From: Clostridiales bacterium Firm_08
GTDB lineage: Bacteria; Bacillota; Clostridia; Oscillospirales; QAKW01
Length of the DNA stretch: 57,574 bases
Assembly (NCBI GenBank): GCA_001604045.1
Contig: LVAN01000005.1
Location: forward strand, 1 to 57,574
Direction of reading: 5' to 3'
Below the pieces are notes generated by a model. It made no database searches. It saw only the letters and a program-made list of their open reading frames with translations, and was not told the DNA's origin. Shown here piece by piece: positions 32,332 to 42,100 of this stretch (within the stretch, counting starts at the first letter, position 1; every line of letters starts with the position of its first letter). The position numbers and the translations under genes are program-made.

Positions 32332-33798
32332 ATGGAAGATACAAATCGTAACGAATTTGAGCAGGAGACCGAAAAGGTCGAGGCGCCGGAAACGGAGCCC
32401 GCGGCGGAGCAAGCGGCGGAAGCCGCTGAAGCGCCGGCGGAGGACGTGAAAGAAACCGAAGGGGAAGCGGAAACGCCGGTACCGGAGGAGTTTTCAGAGG
32501 AGCAAGCCGCTTCCGAGGAGGACGCCCAAACGCTTGCCGAGCAGGATCTTTTGGACGGCGAGGCCGCGGAAGATCCCGAGGACAGCGACGAGGTGGTCGC
32601 CGAGACGCTGGACGGCGTACTGAACGAGGCGGTGGAAAACGGAGAGATCACCGCCGAGGAAGCCGCCGACATCCAAAACGACGTGCTGGAGGCCGTGGAT
32701 ACGGACGGCGAGATCGCCATCGAAAAGCCCAAAAGCAAGGCGCTGACCATCACGCTGTGCGTCAGTATCGCCGTGCTGGCGCTGGTGCTTGCCGCGTGGG
32801 GCGGTCTGACGCTTTACCGCAAAAACGCGGACGAACCGTGGAACGGATTATCTCTTAAAAAAGACTATTCCAAATATATCGAGCTTGTCGATTATAACGC
32901 GCTCACCTATGAGGATACCTACAAAGCGCCCACCGACGAGGACGTGATGGAGGAGATCCACTCCAAGATGAGCGAGTACAGCAAAAAGGAAACGGTGACC
33001 GGCGAGATCCAGGAGGGAGATATCGCCCGCATCGACTTTACCGGCTATATGGACGGCAAAGAGTTCGAGGGCGGCTCCGGCGAGGGACACGATCTCACCA
33101 TCGGTTCGGGAGAGTTCATCCCCGGTTTCGAGGACGGACTGCTCGGACATAAGGCGGGCGAGACCGTAACACTGGACCTGACCTTCCCCGATACCTATCA
33201 GAAAGAGGAACTGCGGGGGAAAGCCGTGACGTTCAAGGTCAAGATCGACGAGGTCACCCGGGTGACCTACGACGAGCTGACCGACGAGATCGCGAAAGAC
33301 CTCTCCCAGGGCGAACAGGAAACGGCGGCGGAATATAAGGAAGCGGTCAGGGCGAAACTGGACGAGCAGGCGAAATCCGACGCTTCGTCCGCGGTGGGCG
33401 GCGATCTGTGGAAACAGATCGTTGACGGCTCCAAACTCAAAAGCTATCCGCAGAAGATGTACGATTATTTCGTCGCGACGCTTGAAAAACAGTATTCCTC
33501 TTATTATTCCTCGTATAATGTTACCGATCTCGAGGGCTTTATGAAGGCGAACGGCATCGAACTTGACACCTATGTCAAGGATCAGATGAAATACGAACTC
33601 GCGATCTATACCATCGCCCGCAGGGAAGGGATCGAGATCACCGACGAGGACATCAGCACGCTGCTCACGAAATACGGATATGAAACGATAGAGGCGCTCC
33701 TGGAAGCGCAGAAAATGCAGGAGTTCGAACTAAATGAGTATATCCTGTATACCAAGGTCACAGCGTTTTTGACCTCAACATCGGCGCAAAAGCAGTAA
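32332..33798 (+). CDS. Membrane-anchored trigger-factor-like FKBP-type peptidyl-prolyl isomerase
   Basis: A 488-residue protein. Residues 1-130 are strongly acidic (runs of Glu, Asp, Ala, Pro) and probably disordered in the cytosol. One membrane helix lies at about 137-160 (ITLCVSIAVLALVLAAWGG). An FKBP domain follows at about 229-310 (GDIARIDFTGYMDGKEFEGG, FIPGFEDGLLGHKAGE). The C-terminal helical part (310-488) resembles the trigger-factor/SurA chaperone region. It lacks the ribosome-binding domain of true trigger factor, so it is more likely a cell-surface foldase that helps exported proteins mature. It has its own promoter and terminator. Confidence 0.85.
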   Translation: MEDTNRNEFEQETEKVEAPETEPAAEQAAEAAEAPAEDVKETEGEAETPVPEEFSEEQAASEEDAQTLAEQDLLDGEAAEDPEDSDEVVAETLDGVLNEAVENGEITAEEAADIQNDVLEAVDTDGEIAIEKPKSKALTITLCVSIAVLALVLAAWGGLTLYRKNADEPWNGLSLKKDYSKYIELVDYNALTYEDTYKAPTDEDVMEEIHSKMSEYSKKETVTGEIQEGDIARIDFTGYMDGKEFEGGSGEGHDLTIGSGEFIPGFEDGLLGHKAGETVTLDLTFPDTYQKEELRGKAVTFKVKIDEVTRVTYDELTDEIAKDLSQGEQETAAEYKEAVRAKLDEQAKSDASSAVGGDLWKQIVDGSKLKSYPQKMYDYFVATLEKQYSSYYSSYNVTDLEGFMKANGIELDTYVKDQMKYELAIYTIARREGIEITDEDISTLLTKYGYETIEALLEAQKMQEFELNEYILYTKVTAFLTSTSAQKQ

Positions 33799-33811
33799 CA
33801 TCTAATATAAA

Positions 33812-33840
33812 GGCAGGGCGATCCCGCCCTGCTTTTATTT
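33812..33840 (+). terminator. Rho-independent terminator after the foldase gene
   Basis: GCAGGGCG and CGCCCTGC form the stem, followed by TTTTATTTT. Confidence 0.88.
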
Positions 33841-33851
33841 TCAAAAAAGAC

Positions 33852-33880
33852 TTGACAAAGCGGCCGGATGTGTGTATAAT
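33852..33880 (+). promoter_or_regulatory. Sigma-A promoter of argG-argH
   Basis: TTGACA (33852-33857), 17 bp, TATAAT (33875-33880): both hexamers are full consensus. The untranslated leader is only 25-35 bases. Confidence 0.92.
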
Positions 33881-33921
33881 TATGCGTATAAAATGAATTT
33901 TTATGAAAGATGGTATGCGAA

Positions 33922-35151
33922 ATGAAACAGAAAAAAGACATCAAAAAGATCGTGCTCGCCTATTCCGGCGGGCTGGATACCTCTATCATCATCCCCTGGC
34001 TCAAGGAGAATTATAATGATCCTGAGATTATCGCCGTGTCCGGCAACGTCGGGCAGGCGGACGAGCTGGAGGGTCTGGAGGAAAAGGCGCTGAAGACCGG
34101 CGCGAGCAAACTGTACGTCGAGGATCTCACAGACGAGTTCGTCGAGGATATGATCATCCCCGCGGTGCAGGCGGGCGCCAAATATGAGGAATATCTGCTG
34201 GGCACCGCCCTGGCGCGCCCCATCATCGGCAAACGGCTGGCGGAGATCGCTATTAAAGAGGGCGCCGACGCCATCTGCCACGGATGCACCGGCAAGGGCA
34301 ACGATCAGGTGCGGTTTGAACTCGCCATCAAGGCGTTCGCGCCGAATATGACCATCATCGCTCCCTGGCGGGAGTGGGACATCAAGTCCCGCGACGAGGA
34401 GATCGACTACGCCGAGGCGCACAACGTGCCGCTCAGGATCAGCCGGGAGACCAACTATTCCAAAGACAAAAATATGTGGCATCTCTCTCACGAGGGTCTC
34501 GATCTCGAGGACACCGGCAACGAGCCGACCTATGAAAAAGAGGGATTTCTCGAAATGGGCGTGTCCCCCCTGCAGGCGCCGGACGAGCCGACTTACCTTA
34601 CGCTGGACTTTGAGGCGGGCAGACCCGTCGCGCTGGACGGCGAAAAGATGAGTGCCAAGAATATCATCCTCAAACTCAACGAACTGGGCGGCAAGAACGG
34701 CATCGGGCTTCTCGACATCGTCGAGAACCGTCTCGTCGGTATGAAGTGCCGCGGCGTGTACGAAACGCCGGGCGGCGCGATCCTCTACTTCGCGCACGAA
34801 TATCTTGAAAGTTTGTGCCTCGACAAGATGACGATGCATAAAAAACAGGAACTCGCCATCACCTACGCCGATCTTTTGTATAACGGCCAGTGGTACACCC
34901 CGCTGCGGGAGGCGCTGTCCGCCTTCGTCGCCAAGACGCAGGAGCACGTCACCGGCAAGGTGAGGATCAAACTGTATAAAGGCAATATGATCAAGGCGGG
35001 CGCCTGGAGCGACTGGTCGCTTTACAGCGAGGAGATCGCCACCTTCGGCGAGGATCACGTCTACGATCAGAAGGACGCGGGCGGCTTTATCGACCTGTGG
35101 GGTCTTCCCATCAGCGTGCAGGCGAAGGTCAACGCGAAAAACAAAAAATAA
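33922..35151 (+). CDS. argG: Argininosuccinate synthase
   Basis: A 409-residue ATP-dependent ligase joining citrulline and aspartate in arginine synthesis. The ATP-pyrophosphatase loop is [10 protein letters not shown] at the N-terminus, and [13 protein letters not shown] and [19 protein letters not shown] are substrate and nucleotide motifs of the family. The frame also has an ATG at 33910, adding four residues. Neither start has a good ribosome binding site (only GATGG upstream), and I prefer 33922 because the short form matches typical N-termini. Translation may depend on the short leader. argH follows 44 bases after the stop. Confidence 0.95.
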   Translation: MKQKKDIKKIVLAYSGGLDTSIIIPWLKENYNDPEIIAVSGNVGQADELEGLEEKALKTGASKLYVEDLTDEFVEDMIIPAVQAGAKYEEYLLGTALARPIIGKRLAEIAIKEGADAICHGCTGKGNDQVRFELAIKAFAPNMTIIAPWREWDIKSRDEEIDYAEAHNVPLRISRETNYSKDKNMWHLSHEGLDLEDTGNEPTYEKEGFLEMGVSPLQAPDEPTYLTLDFEAGRPVALDGEKMSAKNIILKLNELGGKNGIGLLDIVENRLVGMKCRGVYETPGGAILYFAHEYLESLCLDKMTMHKKQELAITYADLLYNGQWYTPLREALSAFVAKTQEHVTGKVRIKLYKGNMIKAGAWSDWSLYSEEIATFGEDHVYDQKDAGGFIDLWGLPISVQAKVNAKNKK

Positions 35152-35157
35152 ACAGAG

Positions 35158-35180
35158 AAAGAGCCGTTCGGCTCTTTCTT
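35158..35180 (+). terminator. Intercistronic hairpin between argG and argH
   Basis: AAAGAGCC-gttc-GGCTCTTT followed by CTT forms a short hairpin just before the argH ribosome binding site. It may lower argH transcription or stabilise the argG message rather than stop transcription. Confidence 0.5.
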
Positions 35181-35195
35181 CGCAAGGAGAAATTT

Positions 35196-36569
35196 ATGGC
35201 TGACAAAATGTGGGCGGGACGCTTTGAAAAACAGAGCGACAAAGCCGCGGACGATTTCAATTCCTCCATCCGCGTGGACGGCAGGATGTACCGGGAGGAT
35301 ATCAAGGGTTCCATCGCGCACGCCGGCATGCTGGGCGCGCGGGGCATCATCCCCGCCGCCGCCGCGGAACATATCATCGAGGGACTGGGCGGCATTTTAG
35401 AGGATCTGGAGACCGGCAGACTCGTCATCGACGAGACGGCGGAGGATATCCATATGTTTATCGAGAGCGAGCTGACCCGCCGCATCGGTGACGACGGCAA
35501 AATGCTGCACACCGGGCGCAGCCGCAACGATCAGGTCGCGGTGGACACCCGCCTTTATCTGCGCGGGGAGTGCGCCGCCATCGTCGCGCTGCTTCGCCGC
35601 GCCGTCGGCGCGATCCTCGGGCAAGCCGAGGAGAATAAAGGCGTTATCCTGCCGGGCTATACCCATCTGCAGCGGGCGCAGCCCATCGCTTTTTCCCATC
35701 ATCTGTTCGCCTACGGCTTTATGTTCTGCCGGGACATCGACCGGCTGATGGACGCCATGGTTCGGATGAACGTCTGCCCGCTCGGCTCGGCGGCGCTCGC
35801 CGGCACCACTTATCCTATCGACCGGGAGAGGACCGCCGCCGACCTCGGTTTCGACGGTCCGGCCCTCAATTCGCTGGACGGCGTCAGCGATCGGGACTAC
35901 TGCGTCGAGATCCTTTCGGCGCTGTCCACGGTGATGATGCATCTTTCCCGCTTCTGCGAGGAGATCATATTGTGGTCGAGCTGGGAGTTTTCCTTTGTGG
36001 AACTCGACGACGCCTATACCACCGGCTCCAGCATCATGCCGCAAAAGAAAAACTCCGATATGGCGGAGCTGATCCGCGGCAAGACGGGACGTGTGTACGG
36101 CGACCTGATGGCGGCGCTGACCATGCTCAAAGGCCTGCCGCTCGCTTACAATAAGGATATGCAGGAGGACAAAGAGCAGATCTTTGACGCCGTCGACACG
36201 GTCAAGGCGTGTCTCGGTATCTTTATCCCGATGCTCCAAACGATGAAAACCCGCCCCGATAAGATGAAAGCCGCGGCAAGCGGCGGGTTCATCAACGCCA
36301 CCGATCTCGCGGATTATCTCACGAAAAAGGGCATGCCCTTCCGCGCGGCGTATAAACTGGTGGGGGAGATGGTCGGCGCCTGCATCAAATCCGGCAAGAC
36401 GCTGGAAACGCTCTCTCTTGACGAGTTCAAAGCCAAAAGCGATCTGTTCGATGACGACGTCTACGACGCCATCGATCTTGCGAACTGCGTCGAGCGCCGC
36501 TCCTCTCTCGGCGGCACCGGCGCCGCGTCCTATGATGTTCAGAGGGAATATCTCGAAAAATATCTGTGA
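35196..36569 (+). CDS. argH: Argininosuccinate lyase
   Basis: A 457-residue enzyme of the fumarase/aspartase superfamily cleaving argininosuccinate to arginine and fumarate. It starts MADKMWAGRFEKQSDKAADDF, with HTGRSRNDQVAVDTRLYLR, GYTHLQRAQPI carrying the catalytic His, and the signature loop GSSIMPQKKNSDMAELIRGK with the catalytic Ser. The open frame extends back to 35097 inside argG, but AAGGAGA lies just before the ATG at 35196 and the N-terminus fits. The rest of the arginine pathway (argC, J, B, D, F) is not in the window. Confidence 0.97.
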   Translation: MADKMWAGRFEKQSDKAADDFNSSIRVDGRMYREDIKGSIAHAGMLGARGIIPAAAAEHIIEGLGGILEDLETGRLVIDETAEDIHMFIESELTRRIGDDGKMLHTGRSRNDQVAVDTRLYLRGECAAIVALLRRAVGAILGQAEENKGVILPGYTHLQRAQPIAFSHHLFAYGFMFCRDIDRLMDAMVRMNVCPLGSAALAGTTYPIDRERTAADLGFDGPALNSLDGVSDRDYCVEILSALSTVMMHLSRFCEEIILWSSWEFSFVELDDAYTTGSSIMPQKKNSDMAELIRGKTGRVYGDLMAALTMLKGLPLAYNKDMQEDKEQIFDAVDTVKACLGIFIPMLQTMKTRPDKMKAAASGGFINATDLADYLTKKGMPFRAAYKLVGEMVGACIKSGKTLETLSLDEFKAKSDLFDDDVYDAIDLANCVERRSSLGGTGAASYDVQREYLEKYL

Positions 36570-36611
36570 TCTCAAAACGTGATACGCTCCCATTTCATTG
36601 GGCGTATCCTC

Positions 36612-36690
36612 GGCCCCCTTGTGTAAAGGGGGCTGTTTTTTGGGAACAGATCGTTCCCAAAAAACTGAGGGATCGTGAACGAAACTTCTT
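36612..36690. repeat. MITE-like palindromic repeat downstream of argH
   Basis: GGCCCCCTTGTGTAAAGGGGG is followed by a T run (36634-36641), a second hairpin TTGGGAACAGATCGTTCCCAA, and CTGAGGGATCGTGAACGAAAC. I recall closely similar CCCTTGTGTAAAGGG...CTGAGGGATTG strings as dispersed repeats in gut Clostridia. The first hairpin plus the T run can also terminate argH. The remaining bases to 36770 hold a CG-rich palindrome (CGTCCCCCTACGGGGCGGGGACG region) and no gene. Confidence 0.6.
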
Positions 36691-36770
36691 TTAGGGCAGG
36701 TACTCCGCGTCCCCCTACGGGGCGGGGACGCGGTTTCGTTCCGCCGCGGCGGGCGGGGAGATTTTGTGTG

Positions 36771-36798
36771 TTGCAAATCAGCGGGGGTATGATATAAT
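36771..36798 (+). promoter_or_regulatory. Promoter of the LRR-SLH gene
   Basis: TTGCAA (36771-36776), a 16-bp spacer and TATAAT (36793-36798). Confidence 0.7.
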
Positions 36799-36830
36799 AA
36801 TATCAATAAAATGTGAACGGAGGATCTGAC

Positions 36831-38885
36831 ATGAGATCGAGACGGATCATTTCCTTTTTGATAGCGGCAATGATGCTGACGACGCTGTTTGGCGCCTTTT
36901 CCGTCACGTTCGCCGAGACCTGTTCCGGCTCCTGCGGCGAGAACGTGAACTGGTCGCTGGACACCGATACCGGCGTTCTTTCCATCACCGGCACCGGGGA
37001 AACCGGTGACTATCCGGATGTCACGACCGTGCCGTGGTACGCATACAAAGACGCCGTGACCGCCGTTGAGATCGGCGACGGCGTCACGCGGATCCATTCG
37101 CCGGCGTTTTCCGGCTGCTCAAAGATAACGTCTGTGACGTTTGGTACGGGCGTGCTGCCGAATCTGTACTGCAAGGGGCTTTTCCCGGACAGTTACCGGA
37201 CGATTCGGAATATTACGATCGCGGAGGGAACGACGGCGATCGCTCCCCGCGCTTTCGCGGAATGTGAAAGCATTGTGTCGGTTTCCATTCCGGTCGGCGT
37301 CACAAAAATAGAGGACTCGACGTTTCTTGATTGTTCCGGGCTTACGGATGTCACGATCCCGGATGGCGTCACAAGCATTGGATCTTCCGCGTTTCGCAAC
37401 TGCTTCCACCTTACCGCCGTCACGATCCCGGATAGCGTCGAAAGTATTAACGCCTCAGCGTTTTGCTGGTGCGAAGATCTCACCGATGTGATGGTCGGAA
37501 ATAGCGTTGTAAGAATTGGAGAAATGGCGTTTTACGCATGCGGGAGTCTTACGGATATCGCTATTCCGGACAGCGTCACAAGTATCGGCGCGTCCGCGTT
37601 TCACGGTTGTACGAGTTTGACGGAGATCCGGGTATCGGAAGGAAACGGCGCCTATACGTCGGTAGACGGGGTGCTGTATGACGGTGAAAAGACAAAACTG
37701 GTTTGCTGCCCGAGTAACAAAAGCGGTTCTTTGACGATCCCGGATGGCGTTATAAGTTTGGGGGATGACGCTTTTAGCAGCTGCAGGGCGCTGACCGCCG
37801 TTACCATTCCGGACAGCGTTACCGACCTTGGCATCGGTGTTTTCGCGGGCTGCGCTCAGCTTAAATACGTGGATATCCCGACAAACATCACGATCATTCC
37901 GGCAAGGGCGTTTTCCGGTTGCACCGGACTTGCGGGCGTTTCTATCCCCGCCGGTGTCTCAACAGTGGGGTACTGTGCTTTCAGCGAATGTACAAGCCTT
38001 ACCGGCATTACCATCCCGGACAGTGTTACGAGTATGGGAGAGAGTGTGTTTTATCATTGTGCCTCCCTTGTCGAGATCAAAATTCCGAGAGGCCTTTCCG
38101 TTATCGATTGTGAATCTTTTTGCTATTGTGTGAATCTTGAGCGTATTTTTATCCCGGAGAGCGTTACCATTATAAACGATACCGCTTTTTTCCGTTGCCA
38201 AAAACTGAAAAAGGTGTATTATGGCGGTGACGAAAAACAATGGACTCTCCTCATAAAAAACAAACTGGGGATAGAGAATGGGCCGCTGCTGGCCGCGAAA
38301 GTCTACTATAACACCTCGGATACTTTCGTCGATCCCGCGAAGGCGTTTTCTGATATTAAAAAGAGCGCGTGGTACTACAACGCGGTCAAATACGTTGTGA
38401 ACAAGGAATATTTCGCCGGCGCGAACGGGAAATTCGACCCGAACGGCGATATGACCCGCGCGATGTTTGTCTCGGTGCTTGCGAGAATGGCGGGACAAAA
38501 TGCCAGCAACAACGTCAAAACGAAGTTTTCCGACGTGCCGAAAGGCAAGTGGTATACCGGCGCGGTCAGGTGGGCGAGCGACAACGGGATCGTTGTGGGA
38601 TCGAACGGCAGATTTATGCCGAACGATCCGATCACCCGCGAGCAGATCTGCACCATCCTTGTGACCTACGCGGATGTTGTTATAAAGGTCAATCTCGCGG
38701 CTATCGCGGGAAATATCACCTTTAAAGACGCGAAGGATATCTCGAGGTGGGCGAGAACGGCGGTCTCCGCCTGTCAGAAAGAGGGACTGATCGCCGGCTC
38801 GAACGGATACTTCGACCCCAAAGGCAAAGCCACCCGCGCTGCCGTCGCGCAGATTTTGATGCAATTTGACAAGAACTTCGGATAA
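36831..38885 (+). CDS. BspA-type leucine-rich repeat surface protein with three SLH domains
   Basis: A 684-residue exported protein. The signal peptide covers about residues 1-28 (cleavage near TFAET). About a dozen BspA/LRR_5 repeats of 23 residues run from 99 to 465, with the recurring pattern LTAVTIPDSVTSIGxxAFxxC. Three S-layer-homology domains fill 501-684 (FSDIKKSAWYYNAVKYVV, FSDVPKGKWYTGAVRWAS, FKDAKDISRWARTAVSAC, with TRA/ITRE motifs). SLH domains bind secondary cell-wall polymer, so the LRR part is displayed outside, probably for adhesion or binding. Start ATG 36831 follows CGGAGGATCTGAC; the in-frame GTG at 36813 lies upstream of that site. Confidence 0.92.
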   Translation: MRSRRIISFLIAAMMLTTLFGAFSVTFAETCSGSCGENVNWSLDTDTGVLSITGTGETGDYPDVTTVPWYAYKDAVTAVEIGDGVTRIHSPAFSGCSKITSVTFGTGVLPNLYCKGLFPDSYRTIRNITIAEGTTAIAPRAFAECESIVSVSIPVGVTKIEDSTFLDCSGLTDVTIPDGVTSIGSSAFRNCFHLTAVTIPDSVESINASAFCWCEDLTDVMVGNSVVRIGEMAFYACGSLTDIAIPDSVTSIGASAFHGCTSLTEIRVSEGNGAYTSVDGVLYDGEKTKLVCCPSNKSGSLTIPDGVISLGDDAFSSCRALTAVTIPDSVTDLGIGVFAGCAQLKYVDIPTNITIIPARAFSGCTGLAGVSIPAGVSTVGYCAFSECTSLTGITIPDSVTSMGESVFYHCASLVEIKIPRGLSVIDCESFCYCVNLERIFIPESVTIINDTAFFRCQKLKKVYYGGDEKQWTLLIKNKLGIENGPLLAAKVYYNTSDTFVDPAKAFSDIKKSAWYYNAVKYVVNKEYFAGANGKFDPNGDMTRAMFVSVLARMAGQNASNNVKTKFSDVPKGKWYTGAVRWASDNGIVVGSNGRFMPNDPITREQICTILVTYADVVIKVNLAAIAGNITFKDAKDISRWARTAVSACQKEGLIAGSNGYFDPKGKATRAAVAQILMQFDKNFG

Positions 38886-38921
38886 CCATTGATCCCTTTT
38901 CCGGAAAAATCAAAACGGAAC

Positions 38922-38966
38922 AGATCCGGCTCTCCCCGCGAACAAGCGGGGAGAGCCGGATCTTTA
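38922..38966 (+). terminator. Rho-independent terminator after the LRR-SLH gene
   Basis: An 18-bp perfect stem begins AGATCCGGCTCTCCCCGC, followed by TTTAT. The gap from here to 39127 has a TATACT box at 39012-39017 without a good -35 and nothing else recognisable. Confidence 0.9.
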
Positions 38967-39127
38967 TGATATAGAAAAATTTTTGTATGTTATAAATTTG
39001 TAAGGGCTTGTTATACTGGAGCATAAAGGGAAATACGCCGTATTTCGCGAACGGTTTGTAACTCAGTTGCTTTTTTCCGTTGTCAAGGTGAGGGTTAATA
39101 TAAAAAATATGGAAAGGAGTAAAGAAA

Positions 39128-42100
39128 ATGAGAAAAACCATAAGAAAAAGCGTCAGTCTGACGCTGACGGTACTGATGATGTTCGGCATGCTGTCCGCCG
39201 TCGTGATGCCGGCTCATGCGGCGGGCGTTTTCATCATCGACCCGGACGGCACCGACGGCGCGTCGGGCAGTCTCGGCGGTGTCAGCGGCACCGTCTATAC
39301 GTCTTATGGAGCGTTTGAGGCGGCGTATACCGGTACCGACACCGTCGACGTTTATTTCACGGCGGGCACCTACGGTGGCATCACCGTCTCGAGGAGCGTC
39401 CGTTTATACGGCGCGAAGCACGGGATCGATCCCAACGCGCACGGAGCGGATATCCTTTCCGAGTGGACGCTGGCGCCCGGACGCGGCACGGGGGAGACGG
39501 TATTCACGGGACAGGTCCGGGTGACGACGACAGGGACCCGGGGCGTCACCGTCGACGGCGTCACGCTGGACGGGGACGCGGCCTTTAAGATCGAGACCTC
39601 CACGCAGGCGCTGGACATCGTCCTGGAAAATATCGTGGTGGGGGAAAACTTCACCGGGGAGACGTATTTCCTCAACGCCTCGCCCGTCGTCAACACGGTG
39701 CCGGCGGCGGGGAACTACCCGATGAACTTCACCATTTCCAACGTCTACGCCGGCAACTACGCGGGGATCGGCAAGTGGTTCCTCTATTTTATCGCCGCCA
39801 AAGAGGTGACGCTGGACAATATTTACTTTTCCAACACCGATACGATGTTCATCGAGACGTCGGCGGCGTCCCGCAACGGTAACGAGTTCGTGATGAAAAA
39901 CTGTTTTCTGTACAACAACCTGACGTCCTGGAGCGGCACGCAGGCGACGGTCTATCACCGGTTCCCCAGCATCGGGATGACGGAGAGCGTCAGCTTTGAA
40001 AATAACGTTTTTTTCAACGCGCACGGCTACAACCAGGGCGCGACCAGCAACAACGTGACCATTATGCTGCCGGAGATCAAAAATCTCACGCAGTATTACA
40101 ACTTTTACGGAAACGTGTTCGTCTCGACCCAGGGATGCAAGGCGGCGGTGCGCAACGTCTCCTCCAACACGCTTTCCAGCGGCACGTTTGACGCGGCGAA
40201 CGTCATCGTCAAGGAAAATGCCTTCGTCGGATACCACAGATCGCTGAACTCATACGACGGCAACAATCAGGCGACGACCGGCAAGATCGATATGAGCGAC
40301 AATTTTTCCTATTACGTCGCCGCCATCGGCACCGGCGAGGACATCACCACCGAGGAACAGCTCAACGCCCTGACGGGCGTGGCGCCGCAGGTCATCCAAC
40401 GGGGGCTGCTGTGCGACGTGACGGGACCGTATTACCTCAACTTCGCCCGCACCATCTCCACGGATATGTGCCGGGTGACCGGCATAGATCTGCAGGACGC
40501 CGTCGTGGACGGCACCGCGATCAGCGGCATCTCGACGCAGACGCCCTACGTTCCCTCGCTGATCTACACCTGCGGCAATGACATCGCCCGCGCGGTGACG
40601 CTCAAAGACGCAGGCGGTCAGACGATACCGGCGATCACCGCCGCCGGCACATATACGATGACCGTCGCCTATGAGAGCCAGAGCCGCGACTTCACGCTGA
40701 CCGTGGAGATCGCGACGCCTTATACGGGCAGCGGGTATATGTTTGATCCCGCGGCGCAGACAGAGGTGGTCGCGCACTTCTGGGACGGCGAGGCGCTAAC
40801 CTTCACGATGGGAGAGGATCTGTTTACCACCATCGACGCGCTGAAAGCCAAAGCGGCGGCGGACGGCGTGGCGGTGCCGGATATCCTGATCCCCGCCGGC
40901 ACCATCGAAGAGAGGGTGGAGATCACTTTTTCCTGCAACATCCTCGGCGTCAAACACGGCGTCGACCCCTGCGCGCGGGTCGCGGCGGAAACACAGCCGT
41001 GGACTCTGTCGCCCGAACGGGGCGCGGGAGAGAGCGTTTTCGCGGGAGAAGTGCTGTTCGGCATCCCGGTCGGCGGGATGGAAGTAACGGTAGACGGCGT
41101 CGCCCTGCAGGGGGACGGCCGGTTTCGCGACAACGTCGCCGGGCGGCAGGCGGACTTTTTATTCAAAAACATTTACGTTTTCCCGGGACAGATGTCCTCC
41201 GCCGCCGGCACCAACGCGCGGTTTACCAACAGCGCCTATTCCATCAAGAGCCTCACCTATGAGAATATCTATATCGACGGCGCGGCCGCGAACAGCGCCA
41301 ACAGCACCAAGCAGATGTTTCTGACCTTCGGTAAGGACGTGACGTTCCGGGGAGTGTACTACGCCAACACCACCCTGCCGTTCATCCCCAACGTCATGCT
41401 TCATTCCCATACCGATCTGACGGCGGATCTGAGTTTTACGATGGAGGACTGCCGGTTTTATAACTGCAACACGCAGGACGGCGCGTTCCTGGCGTCTTAT
41501 TACGGCGACGAAACACACGCGTACCTGCGCTATGAACAGCGGGAGAACGTGGATTACACCTTCCGGAACAACGTGTTTTTCAACTGTGCCAACGCCACGA
41601 CGGGCGGCAACAACTATCATATGTGCGCGGTCATCAATGTGCGCTACCCCTATCCGAGTTTCCACTATCTGTTCGAGGGCAACAGTTTCATTGATACCCG
41701 TCCGACGGCGGCGTTTATCGAGAACAACCCCGGCACCGACGTTTACAGCTGTTTTTTGCATATGTTCTTTAAGAACAACAAGAAAAACGAGGCAAACTAC
41801 GGCGTATCCCTGCAGGAGCGCGTCATTTTGAGGAACAACCGTTTTATCGGCGAACAGGCGGTCATCAACACCGCGCTGCCGAGCGTTGCCACGCTGCCGC
41901 TGGCGGACGGCAACTATGTTTTGAGCGCCGCGGCGGTGGAGGCGATGAGCGACCCGGCGGCCGACATCCTGACGGCGGCGGGGGAAAATCCGTACGACAC
42001 CATCAACACCGCGGGCTATCGGCCGAACAACTACTATATCGATTACGCGATGACGACGCTGAATACGGCGGCGGCGCCCGCGATCGGCACCGTCACGGGG

